Assembly (NCBI RefSeq): GCF_001429065.1
Contig: NZ_LMIB01000001.1
Coordinates: 629,933-693,932 of the forward strand
Length of the DNA stretch: 64,000 nucleotides
Direction: 5' to 3'
Source: Sphingomonas sp. Root710
GTDB taxonomy: Bacteria > Pseudomonadota > Alphaproteobacteria > Sphingomonadales > Sphingomonadaceae
Shown here: one piece after another, positions 8,555 to 17,264 of the stretch
Layout of the letters: every line of letters starts with the position of its first letter
Position numbering within the stretch: position 1 is the stretch's first letter
Translations under genes and position numbers: made by a program
Notes under the pieces: generated by a model
What the model was told of the DNA's origin: nothing
Database searches by the model: none
Seen by the model: only the letters and a program-made list of their open reading frames with translations

Positions 8555-9295
8555 ATGTTCGATCTTTCAGGCATGACCGCACTGGTCACCGGCGCATCGG
8601 GCGGCATCGGCTCGGCGATCGCCAAGGCGCTGGCCGGGCAGGGTGCGAAGGTCGCGCTTTCGGGCACGCGTGAGGATGCGCTGAAGGCGGTGGCGGCGGA
8701 GATCGGCGGCGATGCCGTCATTCTGCCGTGCAACCTGGGCGATGCCGAGGCGGTTGACGGATTGGTGCCCCGCGCGGTCGAGGCGCTGGGCGGCAAGCTC
8801 GATATCCTCGTCAATAACGCCGGCGTCACCCGCGACAATCTGATCATGCGGATGAAGGACGAGGAATGGGATCAGGTGATCTCGGTCAACCTCGAAGCCG
8901 CCTTCCGACTGATCCGCGCGTCGACCAAGCCGATGATGAAGGCGCGCTTCGGGCGCGTCATCACGATCACGTCGGTCGTCGGGACCACCGGCAATCCGGG
9001 GCAGGCCAATTATGCCGCGTCGAAGGCGGGGCTGGTTGGCATGTCCAAAGCGCTGGCGCAGGAACTGGCGAGCCGCAACATCACCGTGAATTGCGTCGCG
9101 CCGGGCTTCATTTCCTCGGCCATGACCGATGTCCTACCCGATGCGCAGAAGGAGGCCCTGCTCGGCAAGATCCCGGCGGGCAAGCTGGGTGAGGGCGGCG
9201 ACATCGCCGCGGCGGTGGTCTATCTGGCCAGCCAGGAAGCCGCCTATGTCACTGGTCAGACGCTGCACGTCAACGGCGGGATGGCCATGATCTGA
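8555..9295 (+). CDS. fabG: 3-oxoacyl-[ACP] reductase FabG
   Basis: FabG reduces 3-oxoacyl-ACP with NADPH in fatty-acid elongation. From the chosen start (MFDLSGMTALVTG) it is 246 residues, the standard length. Visible features are the nucleotide motif TGASGGIG (12-19), NNAG (87-90), catalytic Ser140, Tyr153 and Lys157 in YAASK, and the C-terminal TGQTLHVNGGMAMI. The earlier start at 8501 is rejected because its extra 18 residues are encoded by the repeat. GGGGAAGGCGAGG precedes the ATG as a ribosome-binding site. Confidence 0.97.
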   Translation: MFDLSGMTALVTGASGGIGSAIAKALAGQGAKVALSGTREDALKAVAAEIGGDAVILPCNLGDAEAVDGLVPRAVEALGGKLDILVNNAGVTRDNLIMRMKDEEWDQVISVNLEAAFRLIRASTKPMMKARFGRVITITSVVGTTGNPGQANYAASKAGLVGMSKALAQELASRNITVNCVAPGFISSAMTDVLPDAQKEALLGKIPAGKLGEGGDIAAAVVYLASQEAAYVTGQTLHVNGGMAMI

Positions 9296-9422
9296 GCCGG
9301 GGGCAATCGACCTCTGGCGCGAAAACCCCACATCACCGTTGCACCCGTCATCAAAGCAAGCTTGCAAGCTTTGTCGGCCCTCGTTAGGGCAGGCGAAAGA
9401 GACCCTAAGGAAGGTTTAGAAC

Positions 9423-9659
9423 ATGAGCGAGACCGCCGAGCGCGTTAAGAAGATCGTTGTCGAGCATCTGGGCGTGGAGGCCGAGAAGGTCACCGAGGAA
9501 GCCAGCTTCATCGACGATCTGGGCGCGGACAGCCTCGACATCGTCGAGCTGGTTATGGCCTTCGAAGAAGAGTTCGGCGTGGAAATCCCCGACGACGCGG
9601 CCGAGAAGATCGCGACCGTCAAGGACGCCATCAGCTATATCGATAGCAACAAGGGCTGA
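9423..9659 (+). CDS. acpP: acyl carrier protein AcpP
   Basis: The 78-residue acidic protein carries growing acyl chains on a phosphopantetheine arm attached to Ser37 in [10 protein letters not shown]. Sequence is conserved over the whole length ([38 protein letters not shown]). It sits between fabG and fabF in the usual order. AAGGAAGGTTTAGAAC precedes the start. A 6-base-pair dyad CAAAGC/GCTTTG lies about 50 bases upstream at 9352-9373, in the leader region; whether it binds a regulator is unknown. Confidence 0.98.
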   Translation: MSETAERVKKIVVEHLGVEAEKVTEEASFIDDLGADSLDIVELVMAFEEEFGVEIPDDAAEKIATVKDAISYIDSNKG

Positions 9660-9808
9660 TCATTCCGCCGGCCGGCCGTTGATCGACCGGGGCAGGTGAT
9701 AGAGCCGAGCAGTTTCAGCGGCTCCCCGACCCCGGACTATCCGATGGGACGGGGGGCCGCTTTGCCGTTCGAGACGTGGGGCGCAGGCCCCGAATGCAGG
9801 AGAATGCC

Positions 9809-11074
9809 ATGCGCCGCGTGGTCGTAACCGGATTGGGCCTTGTCACGCCGCTGGGCGCGGACGTCGAGACCGCATGGGCCAACATCATCGCCGGCAAATC
9901 GGGCGCGGGCCCCATCACCCGCTTCGATACCACCGAACAGGTCTGCAAGATCGCCTGCGAGGTGAAGCCCGCCGACCACCCCTATGGCTTTGATCCCAAC
10001 AAGCGCGTCGACCATAAGGTGCAGCGCCAGGTCGACCCCTTCATCATCTATGGCATCGACGCCGCAGGCCAGGCGCTCGAAGACGCTGGCCTGACCGAGA
10101 TGAGCGAAGAGGAAAGCTATCGCGCCGGTCTGTCGATCGGTTCGGGCATCGGCGGCCTGCCGGGCATCGCCAGCGAATCGATCGTCTGCGAGACCAAGGG
10201 CCCGAAGCGCGTTTCGCCGCACTTCGTCCATGGCCGGCTGATCAACTTGATCTCGGGTCAGGTATCGATCAAATATGGTCTGCGTGGCCCGAATCACGCG
10301 GTCGTCACCGCCTGCTCGACCGGCGCGCATGCGATCGGCGACGCTGCGCGGATGATAGCGATGGATGATGCCGACGTGATGCTGGCGGGCGGCGCGGAAG
10401 GTGCGATCTGCCCGCTCGGCATCGCCGGTTTCGCCCAGGCGCGCGCGCTATCGACCGATTTCAACGACGAGCCCGAAAAGGCCTCGCGCCCCTATGACAA
10501 GCGCCGTGATGGCTTCGTCATGGGCGAGGGCGCGGGCATCGTCGTGCTCGAGGAATATGAGCATGCCAAGGCGCGCGGTGCGAAGATCTACGCCGAGGTG
10601 ATCGGCTATGGCCTGTCGGGCGACGCCTATCATGTCACCGCGCCGCACCCCGAAGGTTCGGGCGCCTATCGTTCGATGGCGATGGCGCTGAAGAAGTCGG
10701 GGCTGCAGCCGTCTGACATCGACTATATCAACGCGCATGGCACCTCGACCCCGCTCGGCGACGAGCTGGAGGCCGGGGCGGTCCGCCGCCTGTTCGGCGA
10801 CGCGCTCAAGACGGTGTCGATGAGCTCTACCAAGTCGGCGATCGGCCATCTCCTCGGCGGCGCGGGCGCGGTCGAATCGATCTTCTGCATCCTGGCGATG
10901 CGCGATCAGATCGTGCCGCCGACGCTGAATCTCGAAGACCCGAGTGACGGTCTGGAGGATTTCGACCTCGTCCCGCTCAAAGCCAAGAAGCGCAAGGTGA
11001 AGGCCGTACTGAACAACAGCTTCGGCTTCGGCGGCACCAACGCCAGCCTGATCATGCGCGCTGTAGAGGATTGA
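9809..11074 (+). CDS. fabF: 3-oxoacyl-[ACP] synthase II FabF
   Basis: FabF condenses malonyl-ACP with acyl-ACP. The 421-residue protein starts MRRVVVTGLGLVTPLG; AGGAG lies 4-5 bases upstream. The catalytic triad of the condensing enzymes is visible as Cys169 (VTACSTGAH), His310 (NAHGTSTPLGD) and His347 (SAIGHLLGGAG), and the C-terminus has NNSFGFGGTNASL. The open frame begins 11 codons earlier but that extension is not family-like. The mltG frame begins at or just after its stop. Confidence 0.97.
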   Translation: MRRVVVTGLGLVTPLGADVETAWANIIAGKSGAGPITRFDTTEQVCKIACEVKPADHPYGFDPNKRVDHKVQRQVDPFIIYGIDAAGQALEDAGLTEMSEEESYRAGLSIGSGIGGLPGIASESIVCETKGPKRVSPHFVHGRLINLISGQVSIKYGLRGPNHAVVTACSTGAHAIGDAARMIAMDDADVMLAGGAEGAICPLGIAGFAQARALSTDFNDEPEKASRPYDKRRDGFVMGEGAGIVVLEEYEHAKARGAKIYAEVIGYGLSGDAYHVTAPHPEGSGAYRSMAMALKKSGLQPSDIDYINAHGTSTPLGDELEAGAVRRLFGDALKTVSMSSTKSAIGHLLGGAGAVESIFCILAMRDQIVPPTLNLEDPSDGLEDFDLVPLKAKKRKVKAVLNNSFGFGGTNASLIMRAVED

Positions 11075-11097
11075 GCCGCCGCCGCAGGAAGCCGTCG

Positions 11098-12069
11098 ATG
11101 ATTCGCCGCGCCATAGCCCTGGTCCTGATCCTCGCGTTGATCGGGGGCGGGGCGGCGGCTTGGATATCACGCGACTGGTGGAGCGACGGACCCTCCAATG
11201 AGGAGGTGAGCGTCGTCGTCGCCAAGGGCGATACGCTCGCGTCGGCGGCACGTGCCCTGGAAAAGGCGGGCGCGATCCGTTCGACCACCAACTTCCTGCG
11301 CTTCGCCCGCCGCTTCGGCCCCGACGCGCCGATCCGCGCAGGCGAGTTTACGATTCCGGCGCGCGCCAGCGGCCGGGCGATCCTCGACATCCTGCAGAAC
11401 GGCAAGCCGGTTCAGCATCTGGTGACGATCCCAGAGGGCATGCCCTCGATCCTCGTCTATGAGCGGCTGATGGCCGAGCCGCAGCTGACCGGCCAGATCG
11501 ACGTTCCCGCCGAAGGATCGGTGCTACCCGACAGCTACAGCTTCGAAGCCGGCGAACCGCGCGCGGCGGTGCTCGCCCGGATGCAGGCGGCGATGCGCAC
11601 CGCGCTGGACGAAGCCTGGGCCGCGCGCAAGCCGACGAGCGTGGCGCGCACCCCGCGAGAAGCGGTCATCCTCGCCTCGATCGTCGAGAAGGAAACCGCG
11701 ATCGCCTCCGAACGGCCGATGGTCGCGTCGGTCTATTCGAACCGGGTGCGCGAGGGGATGAAGCTGCAGGCCGATCCGACGGTGATCTACCCGATCACCA
11801 AGGGCAAGCCGCTGGGCCGCCGGATCAAGCGGTCCGAGCTCAATGCGGTCAACGGCTACAACACCTATGCCTCGGCGGGTCTGCCCGCGGGACCGATCGC
11901 CAATCCCAGCCGCGCCGCGATCGAAGCGGTGCTTGATCCGGCCAAGAGCACGGCGCTCTATTTCGTGGCGGACGGCAAGGGCGGGCATGTCTTCGCCAAC
12001 ACGCTGGCGGAGCATAATGCCAATGTGCAGCGCTTCTACGCGATCCGCCGCGCGCGGGGCGAGATGTAG
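11098..12069 (+). CDS. mltG: endolytic murein transglycosylase MltG
   Basis: MltG (YceG) cleaves nascent glycan strands at the inner membrane and helps set glycan chain length. From the ATG at 11098 it has 323 residues: a membrane anchor at about 5-24, a LysM-like region (VVAKGDTLASAARALEKAGAI), and the YceG catalytic domain with Glu197 in ASIVEKETA, the E. coli catalytic position. GLPAGPIANP and YFVADGKGGHVFANTLAEHN close the domain. AGGAAG lies 8 bases before the ATG. A TTG at 11071 overlapping the fabF stop is the alternative start. Association with the fab cluster follows a common bacterial order. Confidence 0.93.
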   Translation: MIRRAIALVLILALIGGGAAAWISRDWWSDGPSNEEVSVVVAKGDTLASAARALEKAGAIRSTTNFLRFARRFGPDAPIRAGEFTIPARASGRAILDILQNGKPVQHLVTIPEGMPSILVYERLMAEPQLTGQIDVPAEGSVLPDSYSFEAGEPRAAVLARMQAAMRTALDEAWAARKPTSVARTPREAVILASIVEKETAIASERPMVASVYSNRVREGMKLQADPTVIYPITKGKPLGRRIKRSELNAVNGYNTYASAGLPAGPIANPSRAAIEAVLDPAKSTALYFVADGKGGHVFANTLAEHNANVQRFYAIRRARGEM

Positions 12070-12112
12070 GCGAAGACCGTCATCCCAGCTTTGCTGGATC
12101 GGCGGTGGCGGA

Positions 12113-12556
12113 TCAGACGATCCAGCCTTTCTTCTTAGCGGACGTTGCGAACCATAGCTCGATTATCGCCATCGCGATGATGAAGGCGGGGAAGGCCGCC
12201 GCGCCCCAGCCCATGATGTCCTGAATTTTGGCGACGCCGAAGCTGTGGCCGAACTGGATGATCACCGCGGCCAGCGAGAGCAAATAGAGCGGCTGCGCCC
12301 AGGCGCGGCGCAGCAGCAGCGCAACGCTGCCGAAGGTCCCGCTCCACACCGCGACGCCATAGACCCACCACAGCCATTGCGGCATGGCGGCGATGCAATC
12401 GGCACCTGCCTTGCCCATCTGTGCCACGAGCTGCTCATAAGGTGTCGTGAGCTGCGAATAGAAGGCGTAGATACCGGCCAGGCCCCACAGCAGGAACAGG
12501 ACGCCAACGGCCATGAACCAATTTGGAGCAGCCGCTGTTTCGCTCGTATCGCTCAT
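12113..12556 (-). CDS. small four-helix membrane protein, paralogue A
   Basis: About 147 residues with four hydrophobic stretches (roughly 12-35, 62-82, 88-106 and 117-140), a Trp-rich loop (AMPQWLWWVYGVAV) and a C-terminal KKKGWIV. I do not recognise a named family beyond uncharacterised sphingomonad-type membrane proteins. The next gene at 12632-13048 has the same layout and aligns over the whole length (an AMPxxxxxxYxVAV segment, then a helix, then an IIQFGxxF segment, then AAFPxFIAI), so the two arose by tandem duplication. The second ATG is chosen because GGGGAG is 7 bases upstream of it. Confidence 0.75.
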   Translation of the reverse strand: MSDTSETAAAPNWFMAVGVLFLLWGLAGIYAFYSQLTTPYEQLVAQMGKAGADCIAAMPQWLWWVYGVAVWSGTFGSVALLLRRAWAQPLYLLSLAAVIIQFGHSFGVAKIQDIMGWGAAAFPAFIIAMAIIELWFATSAKKKGWIV

Positions 12557-12631
12557 CATTCATCTCCCCATGTTCAGGTGCGGTGCCGTGACGACGATGG
12601 GCATCGCTGTGATCCGACAAAGATCGTGAAT

Positions 12632-13048
12632 TCAACTCAGCCAGCCATGCGCCTTGGCGGCGCAGGCGAAGGCGATCTGGCCCAAGGCTACGATGGCGAT
12701 GAAGCCGGGAAAGGCCGCCGAGGACGCGCCGAGTTTCGACCAGCCCTTGTAGACGATGAAGAACCAGCCGAATTGTACGATCACACCGACCAGTGACGCT
12801 ATGAACAGCGGGCCCGCCGCAACGCTGCGCAACAGCAGCGCGATCGCGCCGAGCAGTCCCGCGCCGACCGCGACGACATAGGCGATCTTCGCCGTGGCGG
12901 GCATGGCGAGCCAGGCGTCGCGCTGTTGGTCGGGCAGGGCGGCGATCTTGTCGGGGGGCATCCGCATCTGGTTGGCACAGGCGCCGCAGCCGATCAGGTT
13001 CCAGATCAACAGGATAGCCGAAACCACCCAATACCAGATGGGAACCAT
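12632..13048 (-). CDS. small four-helix membrane protein, paralogue B
   Basis: A 138-residue membrane protein with four predicted helices, starting MVPIWYWVVSAILLIWNLIG and ending AKAHGWLS. GGGAGG lies 5 bases before the ATG; an in-frame TTG at 13063 is less likely. It shares the spacing and several motifs (PATAKIAYVVAVGAG, VGVIVQFGWFF, AAFPGFIAIVALGQIAFA) with paralogue A, 72 bases downstream. Function is unknown. The pair is probably transcribed together, and no soluble partner is adjacent apart from argC upstream. Confidence 0.75.
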   Translation of the reverse strand: MVPIWYWVVSAILLIWNLIGCGACANQMRMPPDKIAALPDQQRDAWLAMPATAKIAYVVAVGAGLLGAIALLLRSVAAGPLFIASLVGVIVQFGWFFIVYKGWSKLGASSAAFPGFIAIVALGQIAFACAAKAHGWLS

Positions 13049-13145
13049 GGCGACCTCCCCCAATCGCTATCGACGTGGGGAGGATGCGCCTGTTCCTCAG
13101 CGATGACAATGGCACAGTTGAGAGAGGTGCTGCGACCCTTCGGGA

Positions 13146-13171
13146 CGTCCTCCTGAACGTTCAGGAGGACG
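13146..13171. repeat. 26-base perfect palindrome behind argC
   Basis: The sequence around CCTCCTGAAC/GTTCAGGAGG is a perfect palindrome from 13146 to 13171. As RNA it would form a 10-base-pair stem with a 6-base loop, 11 bases after the argC stop. It lacks a T tract on either side, so it is either an RNA-stability element or a protein-binding site rather than a classical terminator. Confidence 0.8.
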
Positions 13172-13182
13172 CTCGTCTTCAG

Positions 13183-14124
13183 CTATAGCTTTAGTCCTTC
13201 GGCTTCGTCGAACCCGAGCGCGATATTGAGGTTCTGAACCGCTGCGCCCGCTGCACCCTTGCCGAGATTGTCCAGCGCTGCGATCATGCGGGCCTGCCCG
13301 GCCTCATCGTCGGCATAGACGAACAGGTCGAGGCGGTCTGTGCCGGCGGCCTGCTCGATCGTCAGGAAGCCCGGATTGTCGCTGGCGACGCGCACGACCC
13401 GGCTGCCGGCATAAGCTTCGGCCAGCGTATCGCGGATCGCAGCACCAGTCGGCCGTCCCGGCAACAGATGCAGGTGCAGCGGTATTTCGACGAGCATCCC
13501 GCGATAGGTGCGCGCGACCGAAGGGAAGAAGATCGGGGGATGGGCGAGACCCGCCCGCTTCTGCATCTCGGGTACATGCTTATGGCCGAGGCCGAGCGCA
13601 TAAGCGCGAAAGGCGGTGTCGGTCGCGTCGGGTGAGGCGGGATCCTCAAACATCGCGATCATCGACTTGCCGCCACCCGAATAGCCCGAGACGGCGTTGA
13701 TCGAGACCGGGGTGGCGGGGGGCAGCAGCCCGGCGCGCACCAGCGGGCGCACCAGCGCGAGGAAGCCGGTGGGATAGCAGCCTGGGTTGGAGATGCGCGT
13801 CGCGTTGCGCAATATATCACGCTGGCCCGGATTGAGCTCGGCGAAGCCGTAGGTCCAGTCGGCGGCGGTGCGGTGCGCGGTCGACGCGTCGATCACCCGG
13901 GTCGCCGGATTGTCGATCAGCGCCACGGCCTCGCGCGCGGCGTCGTCGGGCAAGCACAGGATCACCGCGTCGGCAGCATTGAGCACCTCCGCGCGCGCGG
14001 AGGCATCCTTGCGCCGGTCCTCGGCGATGGTGAGCAGTTCGATGTCGCTGCGCCCCGAAAGCCGGTCGCGGATTTCCAGACCCGTGGTGCCAGCGGCACC
14101 GTCGATGAAGACCTTCGCGGTCAT
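13183..14124 (-). CDS. argC: N-acetyl-gamma-glutamyl-phosphate reductase, type 2 ArgC
   Basis: ArgC reduces N-acetylglutamyl-phosphate to the semialdehyde in arginine synthesis. The 313-residue length and the start VFIDGAAGTTGLEIRDRL mark the shorter type-2 form. The catalytic cysteine is Cys116 in SNPGCYPTG. Other conserved parts are IDASTAHRT, YGFAELNPGQR, and GYSGGGKSMI. It overlaps the NlpC/P60 gene by 4 bases (ATGA), so it is translated as part of a minus-strand operon. No other arg gene is adjacent. Confidence 0.94.
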   Translation of the reverse strand: MTAKVFIDGAAGTTGLEIRDRLSGRSDIELLTIAEDRRKDASARAEVLNAADAVILCLPDDAAREAVALIDNPATRVIDASTAHRTAADWTYGFAELNPGQRDILRNATRISNPGCYPTGFLALVRPLVRAGLLPPATPVSINAVSGYSGGGKSMIAMFEDPASPDATDTAFRAYALGLGHKHVPEMQKRAGLAHPPIFFPSVARTYRGMLVEIPLHLHLLPGRPTGAAIRDTLAEAYAGSRVVRVASDNPGFLTIEQAAGTDRLDLFVYADDEAGQARMIAALDNLGKGAAGAAVQNLNIALGFDEAEGLKL

Positions 14125-15053
14125 GCGTTTTCGATCCTTCGCCGGCTCAGTATCGGCCGGTCATGATTGGGGGCAAGGCGGGCCACGACGTCGGCGAGGG
14201 GCTCGACGACGACGCTCATCCAATGCGCATTGGCATGGATCAGCAGCGTCTCGTCCACCATCAGCCCGACATGGCCAGGGAAATTGACGATGTCCCCTCG
14301 TCGGAGGCGGGCCTCCGCGGCGAGGTTTTCGCCGACGGTCTCGCGTTGCATGTCGGTATCGCGCGGCGCGGCGATGCCGGTCGCTGCGAGCGCGACCTGC
14401 ACCAGCCCCGAACAATCGATGCCATCCTGGCCCCGGCCACCCCATAGGTAGGGCATGCCCAGGAAAAGTTCGGCCACGGCAACCGCGTCGGGCGCATGGG
14501 CACCGATGGGGGCGAGATGGCGGATGTGGACGAAACCCGCGCCGGTGGCGACGAAGCCGTCCTGCGCTTCGCCGGCAAGGCGCGCGCTGAAGGGCAGGGT
14601 GCCCACCATCGGCGTCTTGATCGACGGTCCTGCGAAGAGCAGCGCCTCACGTACCGCGACGCGGTGCGTCGGCTCGACCGGCGCGCCGAGGCTGTCCGCG
14701 GCGACATAGCCGACATAATGATCGTGCCGCGAATAGCCCCAGGCCCAGCCGCCCGCGAGATCGAGCACCGCGAATTCCTCGCCGGGCAGAAGCTGCGATG
14801 CGGCCTCGGCATGATGGCTCGCGGCGGTGCGGATCATCGCGGCGCTGGTTGCCATGCGGACCATCGGCGCGGCATAATGCGGTGCGAACAGAGTGCCCGC
14901 CAACGCGACGTCGGCGATGTCGGGGCGAAAGGCGTTGGTTCGCGCGTCGAGCCGCCGCGTCGGGCCATCGAGATAAAAGGCGGTCGCGGGCGCGCAGCCG
15001 CCGGAGGAATCAGCCGCGTATCTTCTCGAGATCGATGGACTTTCCGAATGCAT
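14121..15053 (-). CDS. NlpC/P60-family peptidase with SH3-type domains
   Basis: A cell-wall-type cysteine peptidase. The C-terminal NlpC/P60 domain has the nucleophile Cys in DGIDCSGLV, His in FPGHVGLM and a third polar/His residue in LIHANAHWM. In front lie two SH3-like parts (LPGEEFAVLDLAGGWAWGYSRHDHYVGYVAA and the segment ending in GFVHIRHLAPIG) that would bind peptidoglycan. It resembles the YkfC/dipeptidyl-peptidase VI layout. No signal peptide is visible, so it may act on recycled peptides in the cytoplasm. The start is uncertain: the ATG at 15053 lies 44 bases inside the MarR gene and has no good ribosome-binding site; no other start exists before the conserved YLDGPTRRLDAR region. Confidence 0.82.
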   Translation of the reverse strand: MHSESPSISRRYAADSSGGCAPATAFYLDGPTRRLDARTNAFRPDIADVALAGTLFAPHYAAPMVRMATSAAMIRTAASHHAEAASQLLPGEEFAVLDLAGGWAWGYSRHDHYVGYVAADSLGAPVEPTHRVAVREALLFAGPSIKTPMVGTLPFSARLAGEAQDGFVATGAGFVHIRHLAPIGAHAPDAVAVAELFLGMPYLWGGRGQDGIDCSGLVQVALAATGIAAPRDTDMQRETVGENLAAEARLRRGDIVNFPGHVGLMVDETLLIHANAHWMSVVVEPLADVVARLAPNHDRPILSRRRIENA

Positions 15054-15339
15054 CGAGGAAGGCGGCCCCTTTATCGGTCTTTGCGACGAATATGTTGCGA
15101 CGATCATTATCGTCACGCTCGCGGCGCAGATAGCCGAGCGAGCCCAGGGTATTCAAGGCGCGCGTGATGACGGGCTTGGAGACACCAAGTTGCTGGGCAA
15201 GACCGCGGACCGTGTGGGGGCCGGGGGTGATGTAGCTGATCAGCAGCAGTGCCATTTGCCGGTTGGTGAGGTCGGGCTGACCCGACCGGACATAAGAGAC
15301 CAAGGCTCGCATCCACTGGGAAAGCTGAGAATCGGCCAT
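15010..15339 (-). CDS. MarR-family transcriptional regulator
   Basis: A short 109-residue winged-helix protein. The helix-turn-helix is GLAQQLGVSKPVITRALNTLGSLGYLRRERDDNDRRN, where the last part is the MarR wing with its DxRR motif. It is shorter than typical MarR proteins of about 140 residues, mostly because the C-terminal dimerisation helix is short. It lies directly upstream of, and overlaps, the NlpC/P60 gene, so local control of that operon is likely. The ligand is unknown. Confidence 0.85.
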   Translation of the reverse strand: MADSQLSQWMRALVSYVRSGQPDLTNRQMALLLISYITPGPHTVRGLAQQLGVSKPVITRALNTLGSLGYLRRERDDNDRRNIFVAKTDKGAAFLDAFGKSIDLEKIRG

Positions 15340-15469
15340 TTTGCAGCGCCCTTTACATGTTACTCGTTGCGGTTGATCACCCCTTCAACAAGAACACATG
15401 CGAACGCTTTTCGTTTCACCACAGCATTATGTTTTTTCGCGCCTTGCCGCTAGAATCTTGCGTCTGGCC

Positions 15470-16858
15470 TCAGGGCGTAACGAATCTGGCAAGCAACATC
15501 GCGAAAGCTGCGCGTAGGCCGAGCGCATCGCCGCCCTTCGGTCTTCCCGGTTTCGGCGACGGACGCCAGGCGAAGGTATCGAAATGTGCCCAGGCCGTGC
15601 CGTCAGGCACGAATCTCTGCAGGAACAAGGCGGCGGTTACCGCGCCGGCCATGCCGCCTTCGCCCGCATTGTTGATGTCGGCCGCGGTCGACTTCAGCAT
15701 GTCGGCATAGTCACCCCACAGCGGTAGCCGCCAGACGGGGTCGGATGCGGCGCTTGCCGCTGCGGCTATGTCGGCCGCCAGCGTATCGTCATTCGCGAAG
15801 AGCGCGGGCAGATCGGGCCCCAGCGCCACGCGGGCGGCCCCGGTCAGCGTGGCGAAATCGAGGATGAGTTCGGGCTTGTCCTCCCCGGCCCGGGTCAGCG
15901 CGTCGCCCAGCACGAGCCGCCCTTCGGCGTCGGTGTTGCCGATCTCGACCGATATTCCCTTGCGGCTGCGCAGGATATCGCCGGGGCGGAAGGCATCGCC
16001 CGCCACGGCATTCTCGACCGCCGGTATGAGAAGGTGCAACCGTACCGGGAGCCGCGCGTGCATCACGAGCTGGGCGAGCGCCAGTGCATGCGCAGCGCCG
16101 CCCATATCCTTTTTCATCAGCAGCATCGCCGAGGAAGGTTTGAGATCAAGCCCGCCCGAATCGAAACAGACGCCCTTGCCGATGATCGCGATGCGCGGGT
16201 GCTTGGGATTGCCCCATTCGAGTTCGATCAGCCGTGGCGCGCGTTCGCGGACTGCAGCTCGGCCGACCGCCGCGATCATCGGATAACCCTGTTCCAGCGT
16301 GTCGCCCTGGGTAAGGCGATAATCCGCGCTGTACGCTTTCGCGACGCCCTCTGATGCGGCGGCGAGTTCGGCGGGCCCCATATCGGCGGCGGGCGTGTCG
16401 ACGAGATCGCGGACCAGCGCCACGGCTTCCGCCAGCGCTATCTGAGCCGGAATCGCCGCCGGGTCGCTGGTCAGCAATATGCGCTGCGGGATGGGATCGG
16501 GCTTCGCCAGATAGCGATCGAAGCGGTGATGCGCGAGCAGCCAGCCCAGCGCGCTTTCGGCCGGCCAGTTGCCGTCGATGCGATAGCTGCCTGCGGGCAG
16601 CTTCTGTGCGACGGCGGCGAGATCCCAGGGACTGGATGTCTTGGTCTGGCCATAGACCGCCGACCATTCTCCATCCTTCCGACCCGGCAGGATCAGCACC
16701 TCGCCCGGCTTGGCCTTGAACTGCCCGGCCGCCGCCAATGTGCGGGTCTGCGGGGGCTGCGCCTTCAGCCAGGCATCGAAGCCATCGGCGGCAACCGGCG
16801 TCAGGCTGTGCGCGGTTTCGCCGCGATCGGGAACGAACAGGCTGGCGAAGTCGGTCAT
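15470..16858 (-). CDS. M17 family leucyl aminopeptidase
   Basis: A 462-residue dinuclear-metal aminopeptidase of the PepA/PepB family. Metal ligands and catalytic residues are visible as Lys228 (IGKGVCFDSGG), Asp233, Lys240, Asp251 (KKDMGGAA), Asp310 and Glu312 in NTDAEGRLVLGDAL, with Arg314. The start is MTDFASLFVPDRGE, with AAAGG 8 bases upstream; the open frame extends 31 codons further without similarity. N-terminal substrate-independent domain is degenerate compared with PepA, as in the shorter cytosol aminopeptidase subfamily. It lies 13 bases behind the first of two thioesterase genes. Confidence 0.93.
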   Translation of the reverse strand: MTDFASLFVPDRGETAHSLTPVAADGFDAWLKAQPPQTRTLAAAGQFKAKPGEVLILPGRKDGEWSAVYGQTKTSSPWDLAAVAQKLPAGSYRIDGNWPAESALGWLLAHHRFDRYLAKPDPIPQRILLTSDPAAIPAQIALAEAVALVRDLVDTPAADMGPAELAAASEGVAKAYSADYRLTQGDTLEQGYPMIAAVGRAAVRERAPRLIELEWGNPKHPRIAIIGKGVCFDSGGLDLKPSSAMLLMKKDMGGAAHALALAQLVMHARLPVRLHLLIPAVENAVAGDAFRPGDILRSRKGISVEIGNTDAEGRLVLGDALTRAGEDKPELILDFATLTGAARVALGPDLPALFANDDTLAADIAAAASAASDPVWRLPLWGDYADMLKSTAADINNAGEGGMAGAVTAALFLQRFVPDGTAWAHFDTFAWRPSPKPGRPKGGDALGLRAAFAMLLARFVTP

Positions 16859-16871
16859 GGCCGTACCTTTT

Positions 16872-17264
16872 TCAGCGATCGATGAGGAAATGCATGCGGC
16901 CTGTCGCGATCGGCATATTGCGGTCGTCCTGCCAGCAGGATGCCGCCGCATTAGCGACCCGTTTGCCGATACGCACGATCTGCGCCAGAGCGTGCATGTC
17001 GGTCATCACGCCGCCGCGCAGATAATCGACCGAGACGTTGATCGGCTTGAAACCCGGCAGGGCGATGTCTGGGAATTCCTGGCTCAGCGCTTCGTGGAGA
17101 GCCTGGTAGCAAGCCATTTCGAGCAGTCCGGCGATGACGCCGCCATGGAAGAAGCCGGGGCGTCCCTCCATCTCTGCGCGCCAATTGACCGTTAGAATCG
17201 GCTCGGCGCCATCGGCACGGCGCGCGCCGATCATTTCTGCATAGGGAGCCTTGCTGGTCATCAT
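16872..17264 (-). CDS. PaaI-type hotdog thioesterase, copy B
   Basis: A 130-residue single hotdog-fold protein of the PaaI thioesterase family. The diagnostic segment GRPGFFHGGVIAGLLEMACYQA carries the HGG motif and the catalytic acidic residue Glu on the central helix. It would hydrolyse an acyl-CoA, substrate unknown. It overlaps the next upstream gene by 4 bases, and that gene encodes a second PaaI-type protein, so the two may form a hetero-oligomer (inference). Confidence 0.85.
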   Translation of the reverse strand: MMTSKAPYAEMIGARRADGAEPILTVNWRAEMEGRPGFFHGGVIAGLLEMACYQALHEALSQEFPDIALPGFKPINVSVDYLRGGVMTDMHALAQIVRIGKRVANAAASCWQDDRNMPIATGRMHFLIDR

